The notes: generated from the sequence alone by a model not told the origin. DNA of 64,000 nucleotides from Tepidibacter hydrothermalis (GCF_029542625.1 NZ_CP120733.1:3038001-3102000); one strand, 5' to 3'. Shown: positions 25,850 through 35,621, counted from the stretch's first letter. Numbers and translations: made by a program.

Positions 25850-26563
25850 TTATTCTTTCTGTATTTTATTTATAAATCCAAATCTATCTTTTGAATCTTG
25901 TGTATACTTATTTAATTTACTAAGATTTATCTTCCACAAATAAATTACATAAGGTAAAAATAACCCCATCAATATAGGCATATTAGACATCAGTATAAAA
26001 TCAAATATACCATGAAGTATTATAGGCATAGTCAAAGATTTTCTAAGATATTTCTTACAAACACCTTCCTCCATAACACAATATTTTGCAAGAGACAAGT
26101 AATACCCCATAGTTACTCCATATAGCATATGAGACGGAACAGAAAATAATCCCCTTCCTATTCCTACAGTAGGATTTGAGCTGAATTTAAATACAACATA
26201 CATTATATTCTCTATAGTTGCAAATCCCAGTGATGCAAACGTACAATAAACTATTCCATCAAGCTTTTCATTGAAATGAGGACTCTTAAACGCACTCTTT
26301 AAAACTACCAACCTCTTAAAATACTCCTCTGTAAATCCAGCAACTATAAAAGCTGTATAAAAAGGCCACATTATACCAGAAAAAACATTAAATTTATCTA
26401 ATATTTTTTCAACTACAATAGTTGGAATAACAGATAAACATCCCAATATAAATACTTTTAATAAAAGTTCTGGTGGTTCTTTGTCATATCTATCAGTAAG
26501 ATATATCCCAATCAAAAGTGCAATTGACGGTGCTATTGCTGTAATAAAAAGTTTCATATTCAT
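25850..26563 (-). CDS. prsW: PrsW family intramembrane metalloprotease
   Basis: A membrane protease of 237 residues with about seven hydrophobic segments. The family motifs are present: EEYFKR (EExxK-like) at about residue 79 and the downstream ENIMYV and HMLYG, HGIFDF motifs holding the metal ligands. In Bacillus subtilis PrsW cleaves the anti-sigma factor RsiW; no sigma/anti-sigma pair is seen nearby, so the target is unknown here. GGAGGAAG precedes the ATG; divergent from the SleL-like gene. Confidence 0.88.
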   Translation of the reverse strand: MNMKLFITAIAPSIALLIGIYLTDRYDKEPPELLLKVFILGCLSVIPTIVVEKILDKFNVFSGIMWPFYTAFIVAGFTEEYFKRLVVLKSAFKSPHFNEKLDGIVYCTFASLGFATIENIMYVVFKFSSNPTVGIGRGLFSVPSHMLYGVTMGYYLSLAKYCVMEEGVCKKYLRKSLTMPIILHGIFDFILMSNMPILMGLFLPYVIYLWKINLSKLNKYTQDSKDRFGFINKIQKE

Positions 26564-26667
26564 AATCTTCCTCCAAACACTTTATTTGATTTTTATTATT
26601 CCCAAAATAACTTAACAAAATATGATTTTTTTCATATTATATAATAATTTAATTTAGGAGGGGTAAA

Positions 26668-27966
26668 ATGGAAATTTATAGAGTCAATAAAGGAGACAGC
26701 CTTTATGATATATCTAATAAATTCAAAGTATCTATAGATGATATCGTAAAAGCCAATAATCTTCCCTATTATGATAAAGTAGCTGTTGGAATGAATCTTT
26801 TAATACCTTCAAATTCTAATAAATCTAATAAAAATGATTTTGAATATAAAGTAGAAGTTGGAGATTTTTTATATAAAATTGCTAAAAAATTCAATGTAGA
26901 TTATGAAGATATAATTAATATTAATAATTTAAAATCTCCATATGTAGTTTATCCTGGTCAAACTATTAAAATACCTAGCTCAAGCTCAAGACAACAGATT
27001 TCTACTCTACCTTTTTTTCAACCAGGAAAAGATTACGAAAAATATTATGATTATATAAAAGAAATATCAGATCAATTAACTTATATGGCTATATTTGATG
27101 TCAGAACTGACAAGGATGGAAATTTAATCAGTGAAATTCCAGATGATTTACCACAGTTTATATTAGACAATAACATAAGTCCTCTTCCTGTTATAACTAA
27201 CTTTGATGGAGAAAATTTCAATAAGGATTTAGCAAGAGAAGTTTTAACAAATAATATGGATAAATTGATAGATAACATAGTTAAATTAACTGTAGATAAC
27301 AACTACGGAGGAGTCATTCTAGATTTTGAAAATCTATATCCAGATGATAGAGATCTATTTAATACTTTCGTCAAAAAACTATCTGAAAAACTTCATGAAA
27401 ATAATAAAGTACTTGGAATGGCTATTGCTCCTAAATGGGAAGATTGGTCTGATAGACCTTGGGTTGGATTCTTTGACTATGAAGAGTTAGGAAAATACTT
27501 GGATATAGCATATATTATGACTTATGAATGGGGATGGGTAGGTGGAGATCCTCAACCTATAGCTCCTCTTCCTAATGTAAAAAAAGTACTCGATTATGCT
27601 ATAACAAAAATGCCTAAAGATGTAATATATATGGGAGTAAATTTATACGGATACGATTGGCTTGTTTATAAATATAAACAAGAGTCTGCAGAAACAGTAA
27701 CACTTGAAAATGCATACAAACTAGCAATAGACAATAATGCACAAATAATGTGGAATAATCAATCTAAAACTCCGTATTTCAGATATACAGACGAAAAAGG
27801 AGATCTTCATGAAGTTCATTTTGAAGATGCATTAAGCCAATTATACAAGCATGAACTTGCAGAAGATATGAATCTTGAAGGTATTGGTTATTGGGTTTTA
27901 AATACAGAAATAGCTCCTACTTGGTATATTCTAGACGACTTATTTGAGGTTAGGAAGGTGATGTAA
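26668..27966 (+). CDS. Spore cortex N-acetylglucosaminidase-like protein (two LysM + GH18; SleL/YaaH type)
   Basis: Two LysM domains at residues 1-47 and 58-103, then a GH18 glycosidase domain from about 115. The YaaH-like motif is GGVILDFENL: the catalytic glutamate is E221, preceded by D219, but the first aspartate of the usual D-x-x-D-x-E pattern is glycine. No signal peptide, as usual for SleL proteins packaged in spores by LysM. SleL hydrolyses cortex fragments during germination. It lies two bases before the sleC gene, so they form an operon. 432 residues; AGGAGGGG before the ATG. Confidence 0.87.
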   Translation: MEIYRVNKGDSLYDISNKFKVSIDDIVKANNLPYYDKVAVGMNLLIPSNSNKSNKNDFEYKVEVGDFLYKIAKKFNVDYEDIININNLKSPYVVYPGQTIKIPSSSSRQQISTLPFFQPGKDYEKYYDYIKEISDQLTYMAIFDVRTDKDGNLISEIPDDLPQFILDNNISPLPVITNFDGENFNKDLAREVLTNNMDKLIDNIVKLTVDNNYGGVILDFENLYPDDRDLFNTFVKKLSEKLHENNKVLGMAIAPKWEDWSDRPWVGFFDYEELGKYLDIAYIMTYEWGWVGGDPQPIAPLPNVKKVLDYAITKMPKDVIYMGVNLYGYDWLVYKYKQESAETVTLENAYKLAIDNNAQIMWNNQSKTPYFRYTDEKGDLHEVHFEDALSQLYKHELAEDMNLEGIGYWVLNTEIAPTWYILDDLFEVRKVM

Positions 27967-27968
27967 TT

Positions 27969-29219
27969 ATGGAAACTGGTAGATTATTAGTTCAAGTTAT
28001 AGATAGTAAAACTAAAACTCCAATATCAGGTTGTAGAGTCAATATTTATTCCACAGAAACTGACACTCAAAAAACTTTAGCAGAAAATCTCCCTACAAAT
28101 GAATTTGGTCAAACACCGATTATAGATTTACCAGCACCTGACCTTATATATTCACAAAAACCATCAGAGACAAGACCTTATAGCACCTATGTAGTAGAGG
28201 TTATAAAAGATGGATATGTAGATGTTGTAGTAGATGGTATTCAAATACTGGCAACAGAACTTGCTGTTCAAGGCATAGAGCTTGATAAAATAGAAAACAC
28301 TAGATTCATGAGACAAGAAACTGAAATTGTAGTTATTAGTGAACACACTTTATGGGGAGTATTTCCTCCAAAAATTCCAGAAACACCAAATAAAATTATA
28401 CCTCCACCTACAGGATTTGTAGTTTTAGATTTTCCTCAAGTTCCAGAGTATATTATAGTACACGATGGTTCCCCAGATGATGATTCCGCTCCTAACTATT
28501 GGGTTAGATATAAGGACTATATAAAAAATGTGGCATCATCTGAAATATACTCAACATGGCCAGTAAGCACAATATACGCAAATGTATGTGCTATAGTATC
28601 ATTTACTTTGAACAGAGTTTTTACTGAATGGTATCGAGGAAAAGGTAAAAATTACACTATAACATCATCAACAGCATTCGATCATAAATGGGTATACGGA
28701 AGAAATATATTCGAAAATATAAGTTTAGTTGTAGACGATATATTCAATCTATACTTTAGTAGACCAGGAGATAGAAGGCAACCTCTTCTTTCTCAGTACT
28801 GTGATGGTGTTCGAGTTGAATGTCCTACATGGATGACTCAATGGGGTAGTAAATATCAAGGAGATCTAGGTAAGTCTTATGATGAAATATTAAGATTTTT
28901 TTACGGACCTAATATAGCATTTAAAAGAGCTCAAGTAGTAACAGGAGTTCCTACCTCTTATCCTGGTTATACCCTAGGAATTGGTTCAAGTGGAAGTCCA
29001 GTTAGAACAATACAAACTCAACTAAATAGAATAGCACAAAACTATCCTGCTATCCCTAAAATGAAAGTAGACGGTGTATACGGAGACTCAACTGCTGAAG
29101 CTGTAAGAACATTCCAAGAAATATTTAGATTACCAGTTACAGGAACAGTAGATTTCCGTACTTGGTTTAAAATTTCTGATATTTACGTAGCAGTTACTAA
29201 AATTGCAGAATTAAAATAA
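27969..29219 (+). CDS. sleC: Spore cortex-lytic enzyme, SleC-like, with C-terminal peptidoglycan-binding domain
   Basis: In clostridia SleC is stored as an inactive proform and cut by Csp proteases to start cortex hydrolysis. This 416-residue protein has the N-terminal propeptide region (to about 120), the SleC catalytic region with NYWVRYKDYIKNVASSEIYSTWP and a SpoIID-like middle, and a C-terminal PG_binding_1 domain (SSGSPVRTIQTQLNRI, VDGVYGDSTAEAVRTFQ). The order sleL-sleC facing a Csp-type protease gene makes a complete cortex lysis module. Identification is by recognised family segments; gene-level confidence is high for the family. Confidence 0.88.
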   Translation: METGRLLVQVIDSKTKTPISGCRVNIYSTETDTQKTLAENLPTNEFGQTPIIDLPAPDLIYSQKPSETRPYSTYVVEVIKDGYVDVVVDGIQILATELAVQGIELDKIENTRFMRQETEIVVISEHTLWGVFPPKIPETPNKIIPPPTGFVVLDFPQVPEYIIVHDGSPDDDSAPNYWVRYKDYIKNVASSEIYSTWPVSTIYANVCAIVSFTLNRVFTEWYRGKGKNYTITSSTAFDHKWVYGRNIFENISLVVDDIFNLYFSRPGDRRQPLLSQYCDGVRVECPTWMTQWGSKYQGDLGKSYDEILRFFYGPNIAFKRAQVVTGVPTSYPGYTLGIGSSGSPVRTIQTQLNRIAQNYPAIPKMKVDGVYGDSTAEAVRTFQEIFRLPVTGTVDFRTWFKISDIYVAVTKIAELK

Positions 29220-29224
29220 ACACT

Positions 29225-29292
29225 AAAAAAGATATATAAAGAAAAAGAGTAAAGCTTATAAGCTTTACTCTTTTTCTTTATATATCTTTTTT
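29225..29292. terminator. 68-bp perfect palindrome, bidirectional terminator between sleC and the Csp protease gene
   Basis: Two 34-base arms (29225-29258 and 29259-29292) are exact reverse complements, with A-run and T-run at the ends, so both convergent genes can terminate here. It includes the last five codons and the stop of the protease gene. Confidence 0.9.
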
Positions 29293-32200
29293 AACTTGTG
29301 AAGAATATCTCCAGTTAAATACAGATCTTATTTTTTCAAAAGCACGTCGTAAATCAAGAGAACCATACCCCCAAGATATATTAGGATATTCATCCCCTTC
29401 TCTCATATTAGCTCCTCTTATTAAGTAAGTCTTAACTTTTGGAGTATACATTCTTGTATCATTTCCTTCTACTATTCCCCACTGTAAAAGCTGTGCTACA
29501 GCACCTGCTGTATGAGCTCCTGCAGCACTTGTTCCTGTAATCGTTCCATATCCTCCACCTGGAGTAGTGGACGTTATATTAACCCCCGGAGCTACTATAT
29601 CTGGTTTTATTCTATCATCTCTAGTTGGACCTCTTGAAGAAGCTCTATACAAACTATTGTCTCTATGATTATAAGCTCCTGCTGTTATTCCAGCTTCTGC
29701 TGTACCTGGAGTAACTATAGTTCCGTAGGGATCTGCCTTTAAGAATTCAGTTCCATCTGCAAGTAATTCTTTATTAGGTAGGTACATATCGTATCTTCCA
29801 TCTACAATGTAATCTCCATATAATTTTATAATCCAATTCCCAGGTTTTATATTTTCGAAAGAAATCCCTATAAATTCATCTCCAGTAAGCTCATCTGGGA
29901 ATTTATAAGTTATATTCGTTTCTGAACCTTCCATTGTAAATTTCACAAGTTCAGTTTCGCTTAATTTAGCTGGTATTTTATCAATAGCATCTCCAGTTGG
30001 AGAAACCAACCCCACAGATATTCTATCAGGTTTTTTACCCCAAAAATAAACTTCTAAATCATCTTGATTTTCTCCTACTTTAAGCTCTACTTCTTGTACT
30101 TCTCCTGTATTATTAAATTTCCCACTATAATGAGTTTTAGTATCTGCTTCATTTCCTGCTGCTGTAACAGCTACTACTCCTCTATTTCTAGTTAATTCAT
30201 ATATATAATTTTCTAACATAGTTCTACCATCATGACTTCCTTCATTTGATCCTACAGATACATTTATAACTAAAGGCATACCGAGCTCTTGTGCCTTTTC
30301 ATATGCATATTTTATTCCAAGCATTAAATCTGAAGAATTATAATGCCCATTATGATTTTCTAATTTTACAACTACAAATTCACTATCAGGAGCAGCTCCT
30401 ACATACTTTTCATCTACCATTCCTCTTCCACCTATTATTCCTGCTACTAATGTTCCATGGCCTGTTTCATCTGTAGTCTCTAATTTTTCACCACTTTGAA
30501 TTGCTTCATTTATTTCTTCTCTTGTATATTCTTTCCCAAATACAAATCCTTCTGGTGGATTTCCTTCTAAATTCTGATCCCAAATACTTACTATCTTAGA
30601 AGTGTCATCCTCATATATAAAATCAGGATGAGAATAATCTACCCCTGAATCAATTATAGCTACCAAAACACCTCTTCCCGTCTGAGGTATATATGGATGC
30701 TCGTGAAAGAATTTAGATCCAGTCTCTTCTATACTGTTATCTATAAGAGGTACCATTTTCATAGGTCTTCTTACAGCTACTATATTATCTATTCTTTCTA
30801 CTAATATTTCTGCATTTAGATAATCAGGAACATATACTACTGCATATCTATCATTTATCTTTTGAATTTTATCTATACCCATTTCATTTAATTCGTCTGC
30901 TATATCACCTTGATATTCTACTACATATTCCTTTAAACCGTCATTCCCATCCCTATAATTATTGTCACCTCTATATAAATTCCTAAAACCTTGTGTATTA
31001 ATATCTTTTAAATTCAATTCACCATACCCCCAAATCTCATCTGGATATTCTAAAAAACTCTTATCTCGTGTAGCATTTTTTAATATTAAAGCTTTAATCC
31101 TATCAGCATATAAAAATGGGTCATTTCCGTCAGCTATTCCCCATTCCATTAAAAGTGCTATACTTCCAGCTACTTGTGGAGCTGCCATACTCGTTCCTGA
31201 AAGAGCTGCTAATCCTCCTCCTGGAAAACTAGATACTATATCCTCACCCGGAGCTACTATATCAGGTTTGACTATATTCCTTGATACATCACCTCTTCCA
31301 GAGAAAGATGATGTTGTATCTGTTTTATGATCATAGCTTCCAACAGATATAACTCTTTTAGCAGTAGCTGGAGTTGTTATCGTAAGCTCTGTGGTTGGAT
31401 CTAAAAATTTAGTATTTTTACTTAATTTCTCCGATATAGGCAGATATATATCGACATCTCCTTCTACAACTTCACTAGCATCTATTATTATCTTCCATAT
31501 TCCCTCTTGAATATATGGATTCCATTTTAAATTAATTCTAGCCTGTTCTCTTAATGTATATGGAGTTGGTGGAACAAAAAAAGATGTCATATTGGTATTT
31601 CCTAACATAGCATTTATTTCTCCAGAGTTTTCTCCAATGTTTGGACTAGATACTCCAGATGGATTTACAACTTTAAAGGTGAAATCATCGGCAAATTTCT
31701 TCCATATAGCAATGTCAAGCTCTCTTTCTCCAGGTCCTACAGAGAATTCAATTGGCTTTAATACATCTTCTTCAAGCTTTACATACTTATGATGCCCCTT
31801 ATCACCTTCATTACCAGCTGCAACGACAATAGAAGTTTTCCATCTTTGTGACATATCATCTAAATACTCTTCAAACAAAGAAGTTCCATCATGAGGTCCT
31901 TCATTAGTTCCATAACTTATATTTATAACAACAGGTTTACCTAATTTTTCTGCTTCATCTATTATATACTTTACAGCCCTCATAAACTCTGTTGTTCTAG
32001 CAAATGACTCTATTCCCTTAGTTCCTACCTTAACAGCTATTATATCGGCATCTGGGGCTGCAGAGGATGCTATTCCTGCTACATGTGTCCCATGCCCTAC
32101 TTGATCTACAAAAGGAATACTCTCTTCTCCCTCAAGTGCTTTATTGATATCTTCATTTGTATAAACATATCCTTCTTTAAATCCTTCAGGTGGATTCCCC

Positions 32201-32556
32201 TCTCTTGTTTGATCCCATATACTTATTATCTTGGATGTAGAATCTTCATTAATAAAATACGGGTGCCTATAATCTATTCCAGAATCTATAATTCCTATTA
32301 TAACCCCATCACCCGTGAGACCTGTTGTGCTTTTAAAAGAATCTATTCCACTTGCTTCAGAACCTGTTAAACTCGGTCCTAAAATAAAAGGTCTCTCTAT
32401 ATATTCTATCTCTTCGTAATCTAGTAATTTAGGTATATCTTCTTCTTTTAAAGTAATTATTGCAAACCTTTCATTTAAAAGCTCAACAACAGACTCCAAA
32501 TCTTCTTCTATTTTTGATAAATCACCGTGATATTTAACTATAACCTCAAAATCCAC
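29278..32556 (-). CDS. cspBA: Double subtilisin-like germination protease (CspB-CspA type fusion)
   Basis: A 1092-residue protein of two complete Csp units. Each has a prodomain-like start (EVIVKYHGDL; YVVEYQGDI), a subtilase domain and a jelly-roll insertion. Unit 1 triad: D91 (IIDSGIDY), H155 (GHGTHVAG), S456 (SGTSMAAP). Unit 2 triad: D636 (IIDSGVDY), H700 (GHGTLVAG), S1010 (TGTSAAGA), with oxyanion asparagines in AAGNE. In C. difficile the CspA half has lost its triad; here both are intact. It faces sleC. GTG start six bases after AAGGAGGG. A family-3 leader hairpin lies 32 bases upstream. Probable role: activate pro-SleC during germination. Confidence 0.85.
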   Translation of the reverse strand: MDFEVIVKYHGDLSKIEEDLESVVELLNERFAIITLKEEDIPKLLDYEEIEYIERPFILGPSLTGSEASGIDSFKSTTGLTGDGVIIGIIDSGIDYRHPYFINEDSTSKIISIWDQTREGNPPEGFKEGYVYTNEDINKALEGEESIPFVDQVGHGTHVAGIASSAAPDADIIAVKVGTKGIESFARTTEFMRAVKYIIDEAEKLGKPVVINISYGTNEGPHDGTSLFEEYLDDMSQRWKTSIVVAAGNEGDKGHHKYVKLEEDVLKPIEFSVGPGERELDIAIWKKFADDFTFKVVNPSGVSSPNIGENSGEINAMLGNTNMTSFFVPPTPYTLREQARINLKWNPYIQEGIWKIIIDASEVVEGDVDIYLPISEKLSKNTKFLDPTTELTITTPATAKRVISVGSYDHKTDTTSSFSGRGDVSRNIVKPDIVAPGEDIVSSFPGGGLAALSGTSMAAPQVAGSIALLMEWGIADGNDPFLYADRIKALILKNATRDKSFLEYPDEIWGYGELNLKDINTQGFRNLYRGDNNYRDGNDGLKEYVVEYQGDIADELNEMGIDKIQKINDRYAVVYVPDYLNAEILVERIDNIVAVRRPMKMVPLIDNSIEETGSKFFHEHPYIPQTGRGVLVAIIDSGVDYSHPDFIYEDDTSKIVSIWDQNLEGNPPEGFVFGKEYTREEINEAIQSGEKLETTDETGHGTLVAGIIGGRGMVDEKYVGAAPDSEFVVVKLENHNGHYNSSDLMLGIKYAYEKAQELGMPLVINVSVGSNEGSHDGRTMLENYIYELTRNRGVVAVTAAGNEADTKTHYSGKFNNTGEVQEVELKVGENQDDLEVYFWGKKPDRISVGLVSPTGDAIDKIPAKLSETELVKFTMEGSETNITYKFPDELTGDEFIGISFENIKPGNWIIKLYGDYIVDGRYDMYLPNKELLADGTEFLKADPYGTIVTPGTAEAGITAGAYNHRDNSLYRASSRGPTRDDRIKPDIVAPGVNITSTTPGGGYGTITGTSAAGAHTAGAVAQLLQWGIVEGNDTRMYTPKVKTYLIRGANMREGDEYPNISWGYGSLDLRRAFEKIRSVFNWRYSSQVKKDI

Positions 32557-32587
32557 CCCATTCCCTCCTTATCATATTAAGTAAAGC

Positions 32588-32638
32588 TTAATCCAAAAGC
32601 TGTTAAGTTCTTATATCTAACTTTTAGCTTTTAGGTAA
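32588..32638 (-). promoter_or_regulatory. Palindromic leader element (family 3) before the Csp protease gene
   Basis: TTAATCCAAAAGCTGTTAAG (from 32588) pairs with AACTTTTAGCTTTTAGGTAA (32619-32638). It matches the elements at 23138 and 38306. The plus-strand DUF3783 gene begins about 108 bases to the right and could share the region. Confidence 0.55.
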
Positions 32639-32745
32639 ATTAAAACTTATATTATAATTGTATGTTTAAAAATCAAAAACAAGCTTTTAAATATCTTTTT
32701 TTGGGATATAAATATAATATGATATATATAAAGGAGTGTTAAAAA

Positions 32746-33165
32746 ATGAGTTTTAATAGAATAGATGATAATAATAATGAAAAACCTAACGATCCACATA
32801 AAATTTTAATATACGGATATTCGGATCAAGATATGATTAAATTTGAAGATTCATTTAAAAATGTTGGTGAAAATGATTTTATATTTTTAAATAATTCAAA
32901 TTTAAATCAAAAAGTATATGATATAATCATTTCGAACAATATGAGTGAAAATAATACTTCAAATGAAGATTTTCCAAATATCCCTTTTATACTTTTAAGT
33001 GGTTTTTCCAATAAAGAAGTTATGGATTTCTTTAATTTTATAAAAGAAAACAATTTCCCCAAACCACTAATAGCACTACTAACAAAAACTAATAAATCAT
33101 GGTTTCTAAAAGATTTAATAAAAGATGTTTATCAAGAACATATGATCATGATAAATAAAAAATAA
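32746..33165 (+). CDS. DUF3783 domain protein
   Basis: A 139-residue cytoplasmic protein. The C-terminal half fits DUF3783: FPNIPFILLSGFSNKEVMDFF, then KPLIALLTKTNKSWFLKDLIKDVYQEH. The N-terminal part (KILIYGYSDQDMIKFEDSF) looks like an alpha/beta receiver-like strand-helix unit without phosphorylation residues. Function is unknown. AAAGGAG lies before the ATG. Confidence 0.75.
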   Translation: MSFNRIDDNNNEKPNDPHKILIYGYSDQDMIKFEDSFKNVGENDFIFLNNSNLNQKVYDIIISNNMSENNTSNEDFPNIPFILLSGFSNKEVMDFFNFIKENNFPKPLIALLTKTNKSWFLKDLIKDVYQEHMIMINKK

Positions 33166-33286
33166 ATAGAAGTATATCAAATATAAAGTTTGACAATACT
33201 AAGTATACGTGTTACTCTATATAAGTAATATAGTTACGGAATATAAGTAACAGAGTTACAGAATAATTTTTTTGGAGGATTTTTAA

Positions 33287-33487
33287 ATGAAAACAGGAAT
33301 AGTTAAATGGTTCAATAGCGAAAAAGGATTTGGTTTCATAACAGTAGATGGTGGAGAAGACGTATTCGTACATTTCTCAGCAATCCAAACTGAAGGATTC
33401 AAAACTTTAGAAGAAGGACAAAAAGTTGAATTCGAAGTAACTGATGGACCTAAAGGACCTCAAGCTGCTAACGTAAGTAGAATATAA
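33287..33487 (+). CDS. Cold-shock protein of the CspA/CspB family
   Basis: A 66-residue single cold-shock domain that binds single-stranded RNA and DNA as a chaperone. RNP1 is KGFGFI and RNP2 is VFVHFS, both intact. GGAGG lies nine bases before the ATG. A leader of about 120 bases separates it from the previous gene; it contains repeated GTAACAGAGTTAC-like segments that could form RNA structure, as is usual for cold-shock mRNAs. It should not be confused with the Csp germination proteases, which only share the name. Confidence 0.97.
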   Translation: MKTGIVKWFNSEKGFGFITVDGGEDVFVHFSAIQTEGFKTLEEGQKVEFEVTDGPKGPQAANVSRI

Positions 33488-33525
33488 TAAATAATTATAT
33501 ATTTTATTATATATTTATTTCAAGG

Positions 33526-33553
33526 AAAGCCTAGTTTATTCTAGGTTTTTTCT
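33526..33553 (+). terminator. Intrinsic terminator of the cold-shock gene
   Basis: AAAGCCTAG (33526-33534) pairs with CTAGGTTTT (33541-33549), followed by a T-rich tract. Confidence 0.8.
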
Positions 33554-33595
33554 TTTTTTGTACTTTAAATTTTCTACTTTAAACAATGATAGATG

Positions 33596-33646
33596 AACAA
33601 TAAAAAAGGTATCTTATCATAATGATAAGATACCTTTTTTATTGTT
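33596..33646. terminator. Bidirectional terminator between the cold-shock and Na/Pi cotransporter genes
   Basis: A stem of about 25 bp (33596-33620 with 33622-33646) includes AAAAAAGGTATCTTATCAT and its complement, with A and T runs on opposite arms. Confidence 0.9.
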
Positions 33647-33657
33647 TATTTTTTTAT

Positions 33658-35280
33658 TTAACTATTTGGATTTGCATCAATAACATATTTAGCTATGTTA
33701 GAAGCATGATCTCCTATTCTCTCCATATTACTTATTAATTCTAAGAAAACTATTCCTGATTCTATATTACATTTATTATTATTCAATCTATATATATGGT
33801 TCTTTCTATATGCTTTTTCCATCTCATCTATTTCTTCTTCTATCTTTAATACGCTTAAAGCCAAACTAATATCTGCATTCTTCATAGAATCAAGTGATGT
33901 CTTATATGCTGACATAACCTTTTCAAACATAATCTTTAAATCTTCTATAGCTCTATCAGAAAAAGATATGTCTTTTTCTATAACTTCTACCGCAAGTTCT
34001 GCTATATTATCAGCATGGTCTCCAACTCTTTCTATATCTCCTATAGTGTGGAACAATGCATCTATTATTTCTCTGTGCTTTACAGATAAATCTTTATTCG
34101 ATAATTTCATTAAATATTCCGTAAGAATTTTTTGTAAATCATTTATTTTTCTTTCTTTCTCAAATGTTACATCTGCATCTTTTTTAGATTTATTTAAGAA
34201 TGCATTCATAGAAGATTCCAATGATTTTCTAGCCTTCTTACCCATTCTCAAAGTCTCTCTTACAGAGTTCGAAAGAGCTATTGATGGTGTTTCAAGAATT
34301 CTATCATCTATATACTTAGTAAGTCTATATTCTTTTTCATCTTCTTTTTCCGGTATTATAGTCATAGCAATTTTCACTATGAACATTGCAAACGGAAACT
34401 GTATTACAACATTTATAATATTAAACAGTGTATGAGCATTAGCTATTTGTCTTGTAACATCAGTAGGATTAAATTTTGTTACAAGTGCAGTTATAGGAGC
34501 ACTTAGAATAAAAGCAAATATCGTAGTACCTATAATATTAAATGTTAAGTGCATGATAGCTGCTCTTTTTGCATTTTTACTAGCTCCTATACTCGATAAA
34601 AGAGCAGTAACACAAGTTCCTATGTTCTCTCCATATAATATAGGAAGAGCTGATGATAGTGGCATTAATCCTTCAGATGCAAGAGCTAAAAGTATACCCA
34701 TTGAAGCACTACTACTTTGAACTATTACAGTAAGTCCAAATCCCATTAATATTCCAAGAAAAGGATTATGTCCAAAACTTACTAATGCATCAGTAAAAGC
34801 CTTAACCTCTCTTAAAGGCTTAACAGCATGTTTCATAAAATCCATACCTATAAATAATATACCAAAACCTATTAATATCTCTGCAAATTTTTTATTTCGT
34901 TCATTAGATGAAAATAAATATATTATCATACCGATTCCAACAGCAACTGGTGCTATATCAGTTAATTTAAAAGATACAAGTTGAGCTGTAACTGTAGTAC
35001 CAATATTGGCTCCCATTATAACTCCTATAGCTTGAGTTAATTTCATTATTCCAGCATTAACAAATCCAACAACCATAACAGTCGTAGCACTACTACTTTG
35101 TATAACAGCAGTAACAAACGTTCCTACTAAAACAGCCATAAATCTATTACTAGTCAACATAGCTATTATCTTTTTCAATCTCTCTCCTGCTGCTTTTTGA
35201 AGTCCTGCAGCCATTAGATTCATTCCATATAGAAACAATCCTAGACCACCAATTATTCCCATTGCTATTTCTACAGCCAT
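33658..35280 (-). CDS. Na/phosphate cotransporter family protein with C-terminal PhoU domain
   Basis: Membrane phosphate transporter of the NptA/PNaS family. Two repeated units with the QSSSATTVMVVGF and QSSSASMGILLAL signatures lie within about eight to nine membrane segments in the first 310 residues. The last 220 residues are a helical PhoU-like domain (DLQKILTEYLMKLSNKDL, HTIGDIERVGDHADNIAELA, NMERIGDHASNIAKYV). About 540 residues. Start set at the ATG at 35280 with GAGGAGG seven bases before; a TTG fifteen bases upstream overlaps the ribosome site. Confidence 0.93.
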   Translation of the reverse strand: MAVEIAMGIIGGLGLFLYGMNLMAAGLQKAAGERLKKIIAMLTSNRFMAVLVGTFVTAVIQSSSATTVMVVGFVNAGIMKLTQAIGVIMGANIGTTVTAQLVSFKLTDIAPVAVGIGMIIYLFSSNERNKKFAEILIGFGILFIGMDFMKHAVKPLREVKAFTDALVSFGHNPFLGILMGFGLTVIVQSSSASMGILLALASEGLMPLSSALPILYGENIGTCVTALLSSIGASKNAKRAAIMHLTFNIIGTTIFAFILSAPITALVTKFNPTDVTRQIANAHTLFNIINVVIQFPFAMFIVKIAMTIIPEKEDEKEYRLTKYIDDRILETPSIALSNSVRETLRMGKKARKSLESSMNAFLNKSKKDADVTFEKERKINDLQKILTEYLMKLSNKDLSVKHREIIDALFHTIGDIERVGDHADNIAELAVEVIEKDISFSDRAIEDLKIMFEKVMSAYKTSLDSMKNADISLALSVLKIEEEIDEMEKAYRKNHIYRLNNNKCNIESGIVFLELISNMERIGDHASNIAKYVIDANPNS

Positions 35281-35548
35281 ATTATTCCTCCTCAATTTTT
35301 ATAATTGAATTTTTTATAATTTCGTCAAATTATGACCTTCTTAAGCTTATCAAAATAAAATATTAGTATGGTTAAGTTTTTGTTAAATGTAAGTTAAGAA
35401 AGAGTTAAAAAAATTATGAGTATATTAAGCGAAAGGTAAAAATAGTTAAATATAAGTTAAATTCATATATTAATCATTTATTAGTATCTGAATTTCATAA
35501 AAAAATATGTAATTTATATAATAAAAAAAATCTTCATTTGAAGATTTT

Positions 35549-35585
35549 AAATGTAGGCTTTTATAAAATTTGTAACATAAATATA
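35549..35585. repeat. Dispersed AT-rich repeat, family 1, partial copy R5
   Basis: AAATGTAGGCTTTTATAAAA and TTTGTAACATAAATAT match one end of copies R2 and R3. The rest of the 35281-35625 gap is AT-rich and shows no gene. Confidence 0.45.
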
Positions 35586-35586
35586 A

Positions 35587-35621
35587 AAAATACCTATAAA
35601 CAATTTGTTTATAGGTATTTT
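35587..35621 (-). terminator. Intrinsic terminator of the NhaC gene
   Basis: AAATACCTATAAACAA (35588-35603) pairs with TTGTTTATAGGTATTT (35605-35620); T-run on the minus strand. Confidence 0.85.

Noticed and set aside
30291-32370. Several plus-strand reading frames opposite the Csp protease
   Set aside because: They are antisense shadows with no ribosome sites and biased hydrophobic composition.
33287-33487. Cold-shock gene as part of the germination Csp system
   Set aside because: Only the name is shared; it is a 66-residue cold-shock domain with RNP motifs.
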